A DNA stretch of 64,000 nt from Clostridium_AD sp937920395 (GTDB lineage: Bacteria; Bacillota; Clostridia; Clostridiales; Clostridiaceae), in contig DAVZGP010000004.1 in assembly GCA_052274345.1 (NCBI GenBank), positions 1 to 64,000 on the forward strand. Direction: 5' to 3'. The notes under the pieces were generated by a model, which saw only the letters and a program-made list of their open reading frames with translations, was not told where the DNA came from and did no database searches. Positions within the stretch are counted from its first letter, which is position 1; the number at the start of each line of letters is the position of its first letter. Positions 43,857 to 52,843 of this stretch are shown here, piece after piece. The position numbers were made by a program, and so were the translations under genes.

Positions 43857-45269
43857 TCAACTTTGTAACAACTTAAAAAACAATTCCGCCTTTGTTCCAT
43901 TGTCACTGCTTATACAAATATCTCCCTGTTGCTTTTTCATAATTTCCATGCAAATTGCAAGTCCAAGGCCCATACCACCATATTGATTTTGCAGTCTTTT
44001 ATTTGCAGTATAAAAAGGTTCAAAAACCTTCTTCAGATGTTCCTTTGGTATGCCGCATCCATTGTCTGTTATAGAAACAATTAATGATTCATGACCTAAG
44101 AACATCTTTATAACAATCGAAGTACAATCACTGTATTTAACGGCATTGTCAAATATATTTAAAAATACTTGTTCCGTTTTTTGTTTATCTATCCAAATGA
44201 AGTGATCAAATAAACGTGTCTCTATAAATATATTGTATTTCTCTAATCTTGGCCTTAAAATTAACAAACTTTCCTCTATTACAACTTTAAGGTTCGTTTG
44301 TGCAACTTCCATTTGAAAATCTTCCTTATTTAATTTAGATAAGTTTAACAATTCTTCTACAAGGCAAAGCAGACGATGTCCACCCTTTTGAATATAATCA
44401 AGACATTGGCTTTTGTCTTTATCATTTTTTACTCTAGGAAGTAAATCTGCATATCCAATGATTGAAGTTATAGGAGTTTTTAATTCATGGGTAACGTTAT
44501 CTAAAAATCTTTTTTGATTTGCTTTTTCATCTTTTAACTTTAAAATAGAGTTATTTATATTAATAGACATAAGATTAAAAGAATCCGCTAAATCTTTGAT
44601 TTCATCCGTGGTATCAATTTCTATAATGTTTGTAAAATCTCCATTTGCAACCTTCTGTGAGGCTCTTTTTAAAGATACAATTGGGCTTACAATTTTCCTA
44701 GAAAATACATTACTTAAAAAAATAGAAAGAAACAGCGCTAGTAAACCTATCAAAAGCATTGTAACACTTGTATTCTTAACTAATCCTATTTCTTTATCTA
44801 AGGGATAAATATATCGAAAACAGCCAATAGTTTCTCCTTCAAAATAAAGCGGGCTGGAAAACAAAATATATTGCTTATTTTCAATTTTTTTTATAATATA
44901 TGATTTGGTTCCTGAAAGTGCATAAGTAACATCTTTATTCTCTAAAATTATAGGGTACTCCTCAGAATCCCCTACCAGTCCATCCTTGTTGTATAATTGA
45001 ATTCTGAATCTATAATGATCAGATAAATTTTTAGCAATAAATGGGCTCATATTTTTAAGAATTTCTGGCAAGCCTATGTTTTTTTCGTTATCTAAATATG
45101 TAATGATATTTAATTGGCTGTTGTAGCTTTCTTGTTTTAACATTGTAATAGAACTATTTATTATATTTTCATAGAGATTACCAATGGTAATGAAGCAAAC
45201 AATAAGCAAAACAGGAAGTAACACAGCTATATTCATAATTACGATTTTATTTTTTATACCAATTTTCAT
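43857..45269 (-). CDS. Sensor histidine kinase of the organophosphate operon
   Basis: The 470-residue kinase has two membrane helices (about 9-28 and 165-185) around an extracellular domain of 130 residues. A HAMP segment follows, then HisKA (NVTHELKTPITSIIGYADLL, His near residue 265) and an ATPase domain (DNGCGIPKEHLKKVFEPFYT, GMGLGLAICMEIM). It begins one base after the response-regulator stop, the usual order for an OmpR-type pair. It probably senses the occupied binding lipoprotein. Confidence 0.9.
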   Translation of the reverse strand: MKIGIKNKIVIMNIAVLLPVLLIVCFITIGNLYENIINSSITMLKQESYNSQLNIITYLDNEKNIGLPEILKNMSPFIAKNLSDHYRFRIQLYNKDGLVGDSEEYPIILENKDVTYALSGTKSYIIKKIENKQYILFSSPLYFEGETIGCFRYIYPLDKEIGLVKNTSVTMLLIGLLALFLSIFLSNVFSRKIVSPIVSLKRASQKVANGDFTNIIEIDTTDEIKDLADSFNLMSININNSILKLKDEKANQKRFLDNVTHELKTPITSIIGYADLLPRVKNDKDKSQCLDYIQKGGHRLLCLVEELLNLSKLNKEDFQMEVAQTNLKVVIEESLLILRPRLEKYNIFIETRLFDHFIWIDKQKTEQVFLNIFDNAVKYSDCTSIVIKMFLGHESLIVSITDNGCGIPKEHLKKVFEPFYTANKRLQNQYGGMGLGLAICMEIMKKQQGDICISSDNGTKAELFFKLLQS

Positions 45270-45270
45270 C

Positions 45271-45951
45271 TCATACCTCTAATCTATATCCAGCACCATA
45301 AATAGTTTGAATAGCATTTCCATGATTTTTAAGTTTTTTACGAATTCGTTCTATGTGAATGTCAACAGCCCTTGTGTTTCCTTCATAATCATAACCCCAA
45401 AGTTTTTTTAGTAGCTCGGTTCTAGTAAAGACCTTATTAATATTTTGCATTAAAAGATTTAAAGTTTCAAATTCACGAAAAGTAAATTTTACTTCGATAG
45501 AATCTATAAAAATCTTTCTTTCAGCTTTTAGTAGCATGATGAAGCCTTTTTCTATTTTGTTTTCAGCATTTTCATTAAGGCGCTTCGATTGATTTATCCG
45601 CCTTGAAATTGCACGTATTCGCAGTATAATTTCCCTGCTATCAAAGGGTTTTGTAATATAATCATCTGCCCCTAACTGTAACCCTAGTAGTTTATCATTG
45701 AGTTGCCCTTTTGCAGTAAGAAGAATAATTGGAATTTTTCTATTAATCTTTTGCATTATTTTCATAACTTCATATCCATCTAAGTCAGGTAACATTAAAT
45801 CAAGTAACACTAGGTCTGGATTTTCATCTTGAAAAGCCTTGATTCCATTATTACCAGTTGCACTAGTTACCACATCAAAACCTTCTAGTACTAGGTTCAT
45901 ACGTACTAAATTTAAAATGCTTTCTTCGTCATCTATAAGTAAAATTTTCAT
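45271..45951 (-). CDS. OmpR-family response regulator of the organophosphate operon
   Basis: The 226-residue regulator has a receiver domain (ILLIDDEESILNL with acidic pair, LVLLDLMLPDLDGYE with the phosphorylated Asp near residue 52, ITKPFDSREI with Lys) and a winged-helix effector (ELLKKLWGYDYEGNTRAVDI, HIERIRKKL). I chose the ATG at 45951 because AAGGAGGGG precedes it; a longer frame from 46032 runs through the upstream terminator. It would activate the transporter operon in response to the kinase. Confidence 0.92.
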   Translation of the reverse strand: MKILLIDDEESILNLVRMNLVLEGFDVVTSATGNNGIKAFQDENPDLVLLDLMLPDLDGYEVMKIMQKINRKIPIILLTAKGQLNDKLLGLQLGADDYITKPFDSREIILRIRAISRRINQSKRLNENAENKIEKGFIMLLKAERKIFIDSIEVKFTFREFETLNLLMQNINKVFTRTELLKKLWGYDYEGNTRAVDIHIERIRKKLKNHGNAIQTIYGAGYRLEV

Positions 45952-45993
45952 TTTAAACCACCCCTCCTTATATCTAATGAATAATATAAAACA

Positions 45994-46029
45994 CAGAGGA
46001 CCAGATTCAAAATAAAATCTGGTCCTCTG
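45994..46029 (-). terminator. Terminator of hppA
   Basis: CAGAGGACCAGAT (45994-46006) pairs with 46017-46029, a 13-bp perfect stem, followed by TGTTTTATATTATT on the minus strand. It separates hppA from the regulator operon. Confidence 0.85.
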
Positions 46030-46045
46030 CAAATTTAAATTAACT

Positions 46046-48508
46046 TTAATTTTTAATTCTCATTCTATAGAATGAACGCCATACAAATATAATCGCAATT
46101 GCAAAGAATATTGCTCCAATGTATGGAGCTATAGCTCTGAATCTTTCTGATATAGCAATTTCCATAGCAAGCATTCCAAATAATGTTGTAAATTTTATTA
46201 TTGGATTTAATGCTACTGATGAAGTGTCTTTGAAAGGATCTCCAACTGTATCTCCTATAACACAAGCATCATGGAGTGGAGTACCCTTCTCATCTAGGTC
46301 AACTTCAACAACCTTTTTAGCATTATCCCAACATCCACCAGCATTTGCCATAAATATAGCTTGATATAAACCAAAGACTGCTATAGATATTAGGTAAGCA
46401 ACAAAGAATGCAACCGGTTCAGTGTTATTACCTCTAGGAGCTGAGAAAAATGCAAATGCTAAAGCAAATGAGAATATTGCAACAAATATATTAAACATTC
46501 CCTTTTGTGCATACTGTGTACAAATTTTAACAACTTCCTTAGATTTTTCTGTAGATGCTCTTTGATCTGCATTCTCATCTAAATCTATATTTTTCTTAAT
46601 AAATTCTACAGCTCTATAAGCACCTGTAGAAACTGCCTGCGTAGATGCACCTGTAAACCAATAGATTATCGCACCACCACACATAAATCCGAATAAAGTG
46701 TAGGGGTTAAGTAAATTAAGAATAGTTTCAGGTTTAACTTTTAATACATCCTGAATAACTAGAATAAGCGAGAAAATCATTGTCGTTGCTCCAACAACAG
46801 CTGTACCAATAAGTACAGGTTTTGCAGTTGCTTTGAATGTATTCCCTGCACCATCATTAGCTTCAAGGTAATATTTTGCTTTTTCAAAATCTGGTTTGAA
46901 ACCAAAATCTCTTTCTATTTCTTTCGAAATATTAGGAATAGTTTCAATAAGTGAAAGTTCATAAATTGATTGTGCATTATCAGTTACTGGACCATAACTA
47001 TCTACTGCAATAGTAACAGGACCCATGCTTAGCAATCCAAAAGCAACCAAACCAAAAGCAAAAACTGAAGGGTAGATCATTATATCTTTTAAACCAAGTG
47101 TACTTGCAAGATATGCTACAAACATTAAGATTACAAATACTAATCCCTGCCAGAATGCACTGAAGTTACCAGCAACAAATCCTGATAGTATGTTTAATGA
47201 AGCTCCACCTTCTCTTGATGCTGTAACAACTTCTTGTACATGTTTTGATTTACCACTAGTAAATATTTTAGTAACCTCTGGAATAAGTGCTCCTCCCAAA
47301 GTACCACAACTAATAATTATAGCTAGTACATACCAAATACTATTAGAATTAGCGGTTAATGCAACCTGAGTTCCAGGTCCAAGAATTAAGTAACTAACTA
47401 CAAAAATAACAATTATTGATAGTACTGATGAAATCCAAATAAGATTTGTTAGAGGTTGTTCAAAATCAAGATCATCAGCATTACTGTATTTCATATTACT
47501 ATAAGCTCTATTTATATAAAATGCTGCAATTGACGTAATAACCATCAATATACGCATTGTGAAAATCCATGTGAGAAGAGTAGACTGAAGTACTAATCTA
47601 TCTGCGGATGGAAATGACATACCAACTGCAAGAACAATAAATGAAATTAAAGCAACTCCTGTTACTCCATAAGTCTCAAATCCATCAGCAGTAGGACCAA
47701 CACTATCTCCCGCATTATCTCCAGTACAATCTGCAATAACTCCTGGATTTCTAGGGTCATCTTCTTTAATCTTGAAAGCAATTTTCATAAGATCTGATCC
47801 AATGTCAGCGATTTTTGTAAAAATACCACCGGCAATACGTAATGCACTCGCTCCTAGTGATTCACCAATTGCAAACCCTATAAAACTCGCCCCTGCAAGG
47901 CTACGTGGAACAAAAATTAATATTGTTAACATCATAAAGAGTTCTACACAAATTAAAAGTACTCCAATGCTCATACCTGCATCAAGCGGAATATTCACAA
48001 GATTTAAAGGTTTACCTTTTAAAGAAGCAAATGCCATTCTACTATTTGCAAACGTATTCATTCTTATACCATACCAAGCAACACCATACGACCCAAGTAT
48101 ACCAACAATAGTCCAGCCAAGTACTAATAATACCCCACCAAAACTAGTTCCTTGCAAATAACCAAAGTAAAATGCAATAATACTACCTATAATAAGAAAT
48201 AAAATCGCAATAAATTTACCTTGCTGAATTAAGTAAGTTTTACATGTTTCAAAAATAATAGCTGAAACATCAAGCATTGATTTATGTGCTTTAATTTTCT
48301 TTACCCTTAAAAATTGATAATAACCGAATGCCATTCCTAACAGACAAATTACTAGCCCCATCATAAGTGTTCCATTTTGACTCGATGATAGTTCAGGAAT
48401 TTTTAAGTTAGATTCATCAGCATATGCTATAACTGGTGATAATGAAGCTAAAATTACACTACTTAAAATTGAAACCTTTACAATTTTGTCAACCTTGTTA
48501 GTATTCAT
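46046..48508 (-). CDS. hppA: Membrane-bound ion-pumping pyrophosphatase, long form
   Basis: The 820-residue protein has about 16 membrane segments and M-PPase motifs: EDDPRNPGVIADCTGDNAGD, then SVGPTADGFETYGVTG near residue 270. GDTVGDPFKDTS lies near residue 765. Pyrophosphate hydrolysis drives H+ or Na+ pumping. Lys in GNTFKATAKPV replaces the Ala of K+-dependent forms, suggesting K+ independence. It is about 130 residues longer than usual and begins with a signal-like segment (VSILSSVILASLSPVIAYAD). The first motif differs from the classical IADNVGDNVGDCAG. The ATG at 48508 has GGGAGGC. Confidence 0.9.
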   Translation of the reverse strand: MNTNKVDKIVKVSILSSVILASLSPVIAYADESNLKIPELSSSQNGTLMMGLVICLLGMAFGYYQFLRVKKIKAHKSMLDVSAIIFETCKTYLIQQGKFIAILFLIIGSIIAFYFGYLQGTSFGGVLLVLGWTIVGILGSYGVAWYGIRMNTFANSRMAFASLKGKPLNLVNIPLDAGMSIGVLLICVELFMMLTILIFVPRSLAGASFIGFAIGESLGASALRIAGGIFTKIADIGSDLMKIAFKIKEDDPRNPGVIADCTGDNAGDSVGPTADGFETYGVTGVALISFIVLAVGMSFPSADRLVLQSTLLTWIFTMRILMVITSIAAFYINRAYSNMKYSNADDLDFEQPLTNLIWISSVLSIIVIFVVSYLILGPGTQVALTANSNSIWYVLAIIISCGTLGGALIPEVTKIFTSGKSKHVQEVVTASREGGASLNILSGFVAGNFSAFWQGLVFVILMFVAYLASTLGLKDIMIYPSVFAFGLVAFGLLSMGPVTIAVDSYGPVTDNAQSIYELSLIETIPNISKEIERDFGFKPDFEKAKYYLEANDGAGNTFKATAKPVLIGTAVVGATTMIFSLILVIQDVLKVKPETILNLLNPYTLFGFMCGGAIIYWFTGASTQAVSTGAYRAVEFIKKNIDLDENADQRASTEKSKEVVKICTQYAQKGMFNIFVAIFSFALAFAFFSAPRGNNTEPVAFFVAYLISIAVFGLYQAIFMANAGGCWDNAKKVVEVDLDEKGTPLHDACVIGDTVGDPFKDTSSVALNPIIKFTTLFGMLAMEIAISERFRAIAPYIGAIFFAIAIIFVWRSFYRMRIKN

Positions 48509-48838
48509 AAACACTGCCTCCCTAAAATTATAATTTAAGTGGTACCTAAGTTCCACATTGAATAAGTTACATTCATAAACTAATATAATTTAATGAAGAA
48601 TCTAGGATAATACATGTCCATATTACCATTTAAAATGATATTATTCAACTTTATTTTAACTTTTTTTGAATAATTATCCTCCTTTTTCGCAAATTGTTAG
48701 TCGTAATAATAATTACAAATAAAAACAATTCCCACTATATATTATGACATAACTGTCAAAAAAAGTACAGCCTTTATTCTATTTAAATATTATAATAGTT
48801 TATCATAAAGTTTATTCATAATTTCTTTAAATTTCCAA

Positions 48839-48866
48839 TTGACAAAGTATATTTTATAGCTATAAT
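48839..48866 (+). promoter_or_regulatory. Promoter of the ABC-2 exporter operon
   Basis: TTGACA (48839-48844), 16 bases, then TATAAT (48861-48866). Both hexamers are consensus. It lies 82 bases upstream of the ABC ATPase start codon, in an otherwise gene-free stretch from 48509. Confidence 0.7.
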
Positions 48867-48948
48867 AAAAGTGTGAAATTTTACCTAAACTTGTGATTAT
48901 AGTTGATATTTCAATAATACAATAGGATTAAAAAGGAGCGAGGAATAA

Positions 48949-49689
48949 ATGAACAATGAAAATGTTATTAAAATAGAAAATTTTAAGCAACAGTTCGGAA
49001 AATACATTGTACTTGAAAACATTAATCTAAATGTAAAAAAAGGAGAAATTCTTGGACTTCTTGGACCATCGGGCTCTGGTAAAACCACTTTAATAAAGGC
49101 TATTGTTGGAATGAGTGAACCTACAAAAGGCTCCGTATGCGTACTTGATACTAAAATGCCATCACTAGATGTAGTTTCGAAAATTGGATATATGGCCCAA
49201 TGTGATGCATTGTATGAAGACTTAACCGCTCTTGATAATATATTATTCTTTGCTTCACTATATGACATGAAAGGCAAACTCGCAAGGCAAAGGGCAAGTG
49301 AGGTCTTAGAATTGGTCCTTCTTCATGATGAAGGTAAAAAGCTCATCAAAAATTTTTCTGGTGGAATGAAAAGAAGATTATCTCTTGCTATAGCACTGGT
49401 TCATAAACCAGAAATACTTATTCTTGATGAACCTACCGTAGGAATTGATCCAGTCCTTAGACTCCAATTTTGGAAGGAGTTTGACCGTTTAAGAAAAGAA
49501 GGCGTTACAATAATAATAACTACCCATGTAATGGACGAAGCTGAACATTGTGATAGACTTGCTCTAATTAGAAATGGCGGATTAATTGCAATTGGCACCC
49601 CCGATGAACTAAAAGAAAAGTCTGGAGAAAGTACTGTTGAAGGCGCATTTCTCTATTATGGAAATGAAAAAGAGGTGAAAAGCATATGA
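48949..49689 (+). CDS. ABC-2 exporter ATPase
   Basis: The 246-residue ATPase has a Walker A GPSGSGKTTLIKAI near residue 38, Q-loop MAQCDALYEDL, signature FSGGMKRRLSLAIALVHKPE, Walker B LILDEPTVGIDP and a switch His in ITTHVMDEAEHC. It is of the drug/antibiotic-type group with a short C terminus. Its stop overlaps the start of the permease by 4 bases, so the two form one transporter. The exported substrate is unknown. Confidence 0.92.
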   Translation: MNNENVIKIENFKQQFGKYIVLENINLNVKKGEILGLLGPSGSGKTTLIKAIVGMSEPTKGSVCVLDTKMPSLDVVSKIGYMAQCDALYEDLTALDNILFFASLYDMKGKLARQRASEVLELVLLHDEGKKLIKNFSGGMKRRLSLAIALVHKPEILILDEPTVGIDPVLRLQFWKEFDRLRKEGVTIIITTHVMDEAEHCDRLALIRNGGLIAIGTPDELKEKSGESTVEGAFLYYGNEKEVKSI

Positions 49690-50699
49690 GAGTATTATCA
49701 ATTGCTAAAAGATTAATAAAGCAGCTTCGCGGTGACAAAAGATCAATTGCTCTAATGTTTGTTGCTCCAATTTTTGTAATGTATCTGCTCAGTGCTATCT
49801 TAACCTCTGGAGCTACAACACCAAACATTGCTATTGTATCTGCACCTGATATCTATGTAAATAAGCTACAAAGCCTTGCTAATGTTAGTAAACCCTACAA
49901 TGAGAAAATTGCATTGAAAAATTTGAATAATAAAAGTATAGATGCATATATTGTTTTTAGTGACAATAAACAAAAAATTACATTAGATGGCGCTGACCCA
50001 TCAATAACCAGCCTTGTTATGACTACACTTAATAAACTTTCTCTTGATAATACTACTCAAAAGCCCGAAATTAATTTTTTGCATGGCTCCATGGATATGG
50101 GAGCATTTGATTCCATGGCACCAATTCTTATGGGCTTCTTTATCTTCTTTTTCGTGTTCCTAATAGCAGGCGTTGCATTCTTAAGGGAGAGAATTAGTGG
50201 AACCCTTGATAGAATACTTGCGACGCCTCTAAAAAGGTGGGAAATAGTTTTAGGATATTTTCTAGGTTTTGGTTCCTTTGTAGCTATCCAGACTATAATA
50301 CTTCAGATTTTTAGTGTCTATGGCCTTAATGTGCCAATGGTAGGTAGCTTTTGGGCAGTACTTGTAATTAATTTAGTTCTTGCTTCAGGTTCCTTAGCAC
50401 TTGGAACCCTATTATCTGCCTTTGCACGCAATGAATTTCAGTTATTTCAATTTATACCTATAGTAATAGTTCCGCAAATTATGTTCAGTGGTATTTTTGA
50501 TTTGAGAAACGCCCCAACCTTGGCAAATATATTATCAAAAATATTTCCTATGACTTATGGAGCCGAAGCGCTTAGAGATGTAATGCTAAGGGGAAAGAGT
50601 CTAATAGACGTTAGGTATGATGTAATAATACTTATAGGCTATGCATTATTATTTCTTATGTTAAACACTATGGCTCTCAAAAAATATAGAAAAGCATAA
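49686..50699 (+). CDS. ABC-2 exporter permease
   Basis: The 337-residue permease starts with a cytoplasmic tail and a first helix (about residues 20-38). A long extracellular domain (to about residue 145) and five C-terminal helices follow, as in the ABC2_membrane family. LRERISGTLDRILATPLKRW near residue 165 is the coupling-helix signature. It is translationally coupled to the ATPase and ends at a strong terminator. Likely a drug, lipid or peptide exporter; the substrate is not evident. Confidence 0.9.
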   Translation: MRVLSIAKRLIKQLRGDKRSIALMFVAPIFVMYLLSAILTSGATTPNIAIVSAPDIYVNKLQSLANVSKPYNEKIALKNLNNKSIDAYIVFSDNKQKITLDGADPSITSLVMTTLNKLSLDNTTQKPEINFLHGSMDMGAFDSMAPILMGFFIFFFVFLIAGVAFLRERISGTLDRILATPLKRWEIVLGYFLGFGSFVAIQTIILQIFSVYGLNVPMVGSFWAVLVINLVLASGSLALGTLLSAFARNEFQLFQFIPIVIVPQIMFSGIFDLRNAPTLANILSKIFPMTYGAEALRDVMLRGKSLIDVRYDVIILIGYALLFLMLNTMALKKYRKA

Positions 50700-50704
50700 C
50701 CTAA

Positions 50705-50741
50705 AATAAACCCACACCTTATCATAAGATGTGGGTTTATT
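50705..50741 (+). terminator. Terminator of the ABC-2 operon
   Basis: AATAAACCCACACCTTA (50705-50721) pairs with 50725-50741 with one wobble, around a small loop. It starts 5 bases past the permease stop. Confidence 0.8.
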
Positions 50742-50795
50742 ATTGTTCTTTTAAGTAATAATAGTCCTATTATTTATAACCGTTAACACTGCTAT

Positions 50796-51065
50796 TTAAT
50801 AACCGCTATTCATTCCAGCACCCATCACAACTATAAAAAACATTGCACACAATGTTAATACTAATCCTATGCCTGAAAAAATTAGCTGGGCTTGAAATAA
50901 AGTTTTTTTACTCTTATTTACATTCTTACCAAATGCCCAAACAAACATTAAAACTATGTTTGCAATAGGTATCAGTAACAATAAATATGTAAGTACCCAA
51001 TCCTTTAATGTCATTGGTTGGTTATTAATTATTCCATTTTGAGCTTGATCGTAATTATCTTCCAT
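50796..51065 (-). CDS. Two-helix membrane protein, unknown
   Basis: The 89-residue protein has an acidic N-terminal tail and two membrane segments (LLLLIPIANIVLMFVWAFG and SGIGLVLTLCAMFFIVVMGA). It looks like small clostridial membrane proteins of the DUF4870-like group. It has no obvious partner; the L,D-transpeptidase gene lies 84 bases upstream in the same direction. Confidence 0.6.
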   Translation of the reverse strand: MEDNYDQAQNGIINNQPMTLKDWVLTYLLLLIPIANIVLMFVWAFGKNVNKSKKTLFQAQLIFSGIGLVLTLCAMFFIVVMGAGMNSGY

Positions 51066-51149
51066 AATTAATTTGTCCCCTTTTTAATTTAATTCATATT
51101 CTTATAACTCTGTACTTTTGTTTATAAGAATGAAATACCCTTTATTAAA

Positions 51150-52538
51150 TTACTGCACATAACATACAACTGGAGTATTAGCTTCGATGTTATTAAATAT
51201 AGTCTTTGATAAACTAGGTGGACAATTTATACAACCATGAGAACCATTTGTCAAATATATATTTCCCCCAAACTTATTTCTCCAAGTTGCAGGATGTATA
51301 CCGATACCACCATTAAATGGCATAAATTCAGCTACAGGAACGCTGTACCCTTCTCCCACTAATGTAGCATTTTTCTCTTTGTATTTTAATTTATAAATTC
51401 CTGTTGGTGTTCCATCATTTATGCTTACATTACCAGTAACAACATCTCCTTGTACAACAAGTGAACCATTCTTATAAAACCATAAATGCTGTTTTGTGAT
51501 ATTAATTTCCACATAGGTATTTCCAATATCATTAATATCATGAGATGCAGCCTTTTGTGTATAACTTGGCTGCTTTGATATAGTTTGTCCAGCTTTTATA
51601 TTAACAATTAAGTTATCAACTTCACCTGAGCGATTAACCAACCACCCATAATCTCCGCCACTAACCTTTACCGTTGTTCCAAGAGACGCAGCAAAATTTC
51701 TTTGCTTACCAAATGTATTATAATTATCGTCTACTTTTCTTACGTAATTATTCATTTTATCTTCATCAAATGTTATTTCAAGGTTTTGGTTAACTCCAAG
51801 CCAGTCATGTATTATAGACCCATTTACGACTTCACTTCCTCCAGCAAATGTATAAGTGATTTTTGATGCTATATACTTGTTCAACAAAATTTTAGTACTT
51901 TTTACCTTTTGAGAGGTTGAAATATATTTGGGATTAATATAATAATTTTCATCCTCCAAATTCACTTCTGTTTCTCCCTTAACAATTGACTTTTCTATGT
52001 TTGCATACAACTGCTTGCTATTTACTTTATTACCCATAACTTCCTTCACAATGACATAGCCCTTATCTGAATATTTAAAGCTAGCATTTTGAGGTTCAAT
52101 TATTTTTTTGCTGTCAGAAAGTGTGAGCTTATCAAAACGTTCTTTTAATAGTTTATCATCATAGGTAACTATTCCATCCATTTCAGATGATTTTTGATTA
52201 AAAATCGAAAAAATCCAAGCAAATGAATTTTGGCTATCTTTTAAAGCTTGGATTTTATCCTTTGCATTATATTTAAGTCCAATTTCAGTAGCCTTAATCT
52301 GTTCTTTCACACCATTTCGTTCTTTAAGCTCCAATGTATATGTTTTAGATTTAGCTAGCAGTTCTTTATTAACTTCCTCTACGGTTTTACCAGAAGCATT
52401 AATGCCATTAATTACAGACCCAAAATTAAAATGATTGCTAAAATACATTGATATACCCAAATATAAAACGATTAATATTGGTAAAACTATTATACTAATT
52501 TTCATAGGTTTTTTCTGTATTATTGTTTGTATTTTCAT
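51150..52538 (-). CDS. L,D-transpeptidase with peptidoglycan-binding domain
   Basis: The 462-residue protein has an N-terminal membrane helix (about residues 14-33), a long extracytoplasmic region of the PG_binding_4 type with repeated strand-rich halves, and a C-terminal YkuD domain. The active site is SHGCINCPP with the catalytic Cys, preceded by GGIGIHPATWRNKFGG. It makes 3-3 crosslinks in peptidoglycan. AAGGAGG supports the start. Clostridia with 3-3-rich walls use several such enzymes. No operon partner is evident. Confidence 0.9.
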   Translation of the reverse strand: MKIQTIIQKKPMKISIIVLPILIVLYLGISMYFSNHFNFGSVINGINASGKTVEEVNKELLAKSKTYTLELKERNGVKEQIKATEIGLKYNAKDKIQALKDSQNSFAWIFSIFNQKSSEMDGIVTYDDKLLKERFDKLTLSDSKKIIEPQNASFKYSDKGYVIVKEVMGNKVNSKQLYANIEKSIVKGETEVNLEDENYYINPKYISTSQKVKSTKILLNKYIASKITYTFAGGSEVVNGSIIHDWLGVNQNLEITFDEDKMNNYVRKVDDNYNTFGKQRNFAASLGTTVKVSGGDYGWLVNRSGEVDNLIVNIKAGQTISKQPSYTQKAASHDINDIGNTYVEINITKQHLWFYKNGSLVVQGDVVTGNVSINDGTPTGIYKLKYKEKNATLVGEGYSVPVAEFMPFNGGIGIHPATWRNKFGGNIYLTNGSHGCINCPPSLSKTIFNNIEANTPVVCYVQ

Positions 52539-52843
52539 TAGGCACCTCCTTTAATAGAATTTAATTTTGTTTACATAATTTCAATTTATCAAAAATACAA
52601 AATAAATTCAGCAAATGTTACTACCGTATTAATTTCAAAATACATGTAAGACTTTTGCCTTCATTAAGCAAGTAATATCTAAAATATAATTATTGAATTA
52701 TAATAAGCATTTCACTATATTATAATTCTTTTCCACTTGCATGTATACAATTATGTCATGAAAGGTAAAAATATGTACACGAACAGTATTTTTACAATAT
52801 ATAGGTCCTTTTAAATGATTTTTCTGACATACATTAGTTAATT
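52539..52843. other. Gene-free stretch
   Basis: It holds the promoter region of the L,D-transpeptidase and the end of the PH-domain pair. I found no convincing terminator, coding remnant or structured RNA in it. Confidence 0.5.

Noticed and set aside
45952..46032. N-terminal extension of the response regulator
   Set aside because: The open frame runs through the hppA terminator, and the ATG at 45951 has a strong AAGGAGG; the extension is not part of the protein.
48509..48556. Longer hppA start
   Set aside because: The upstream in-frame ATG has no ribosome site, whereas 48508 is preceded by GGGAGGC.
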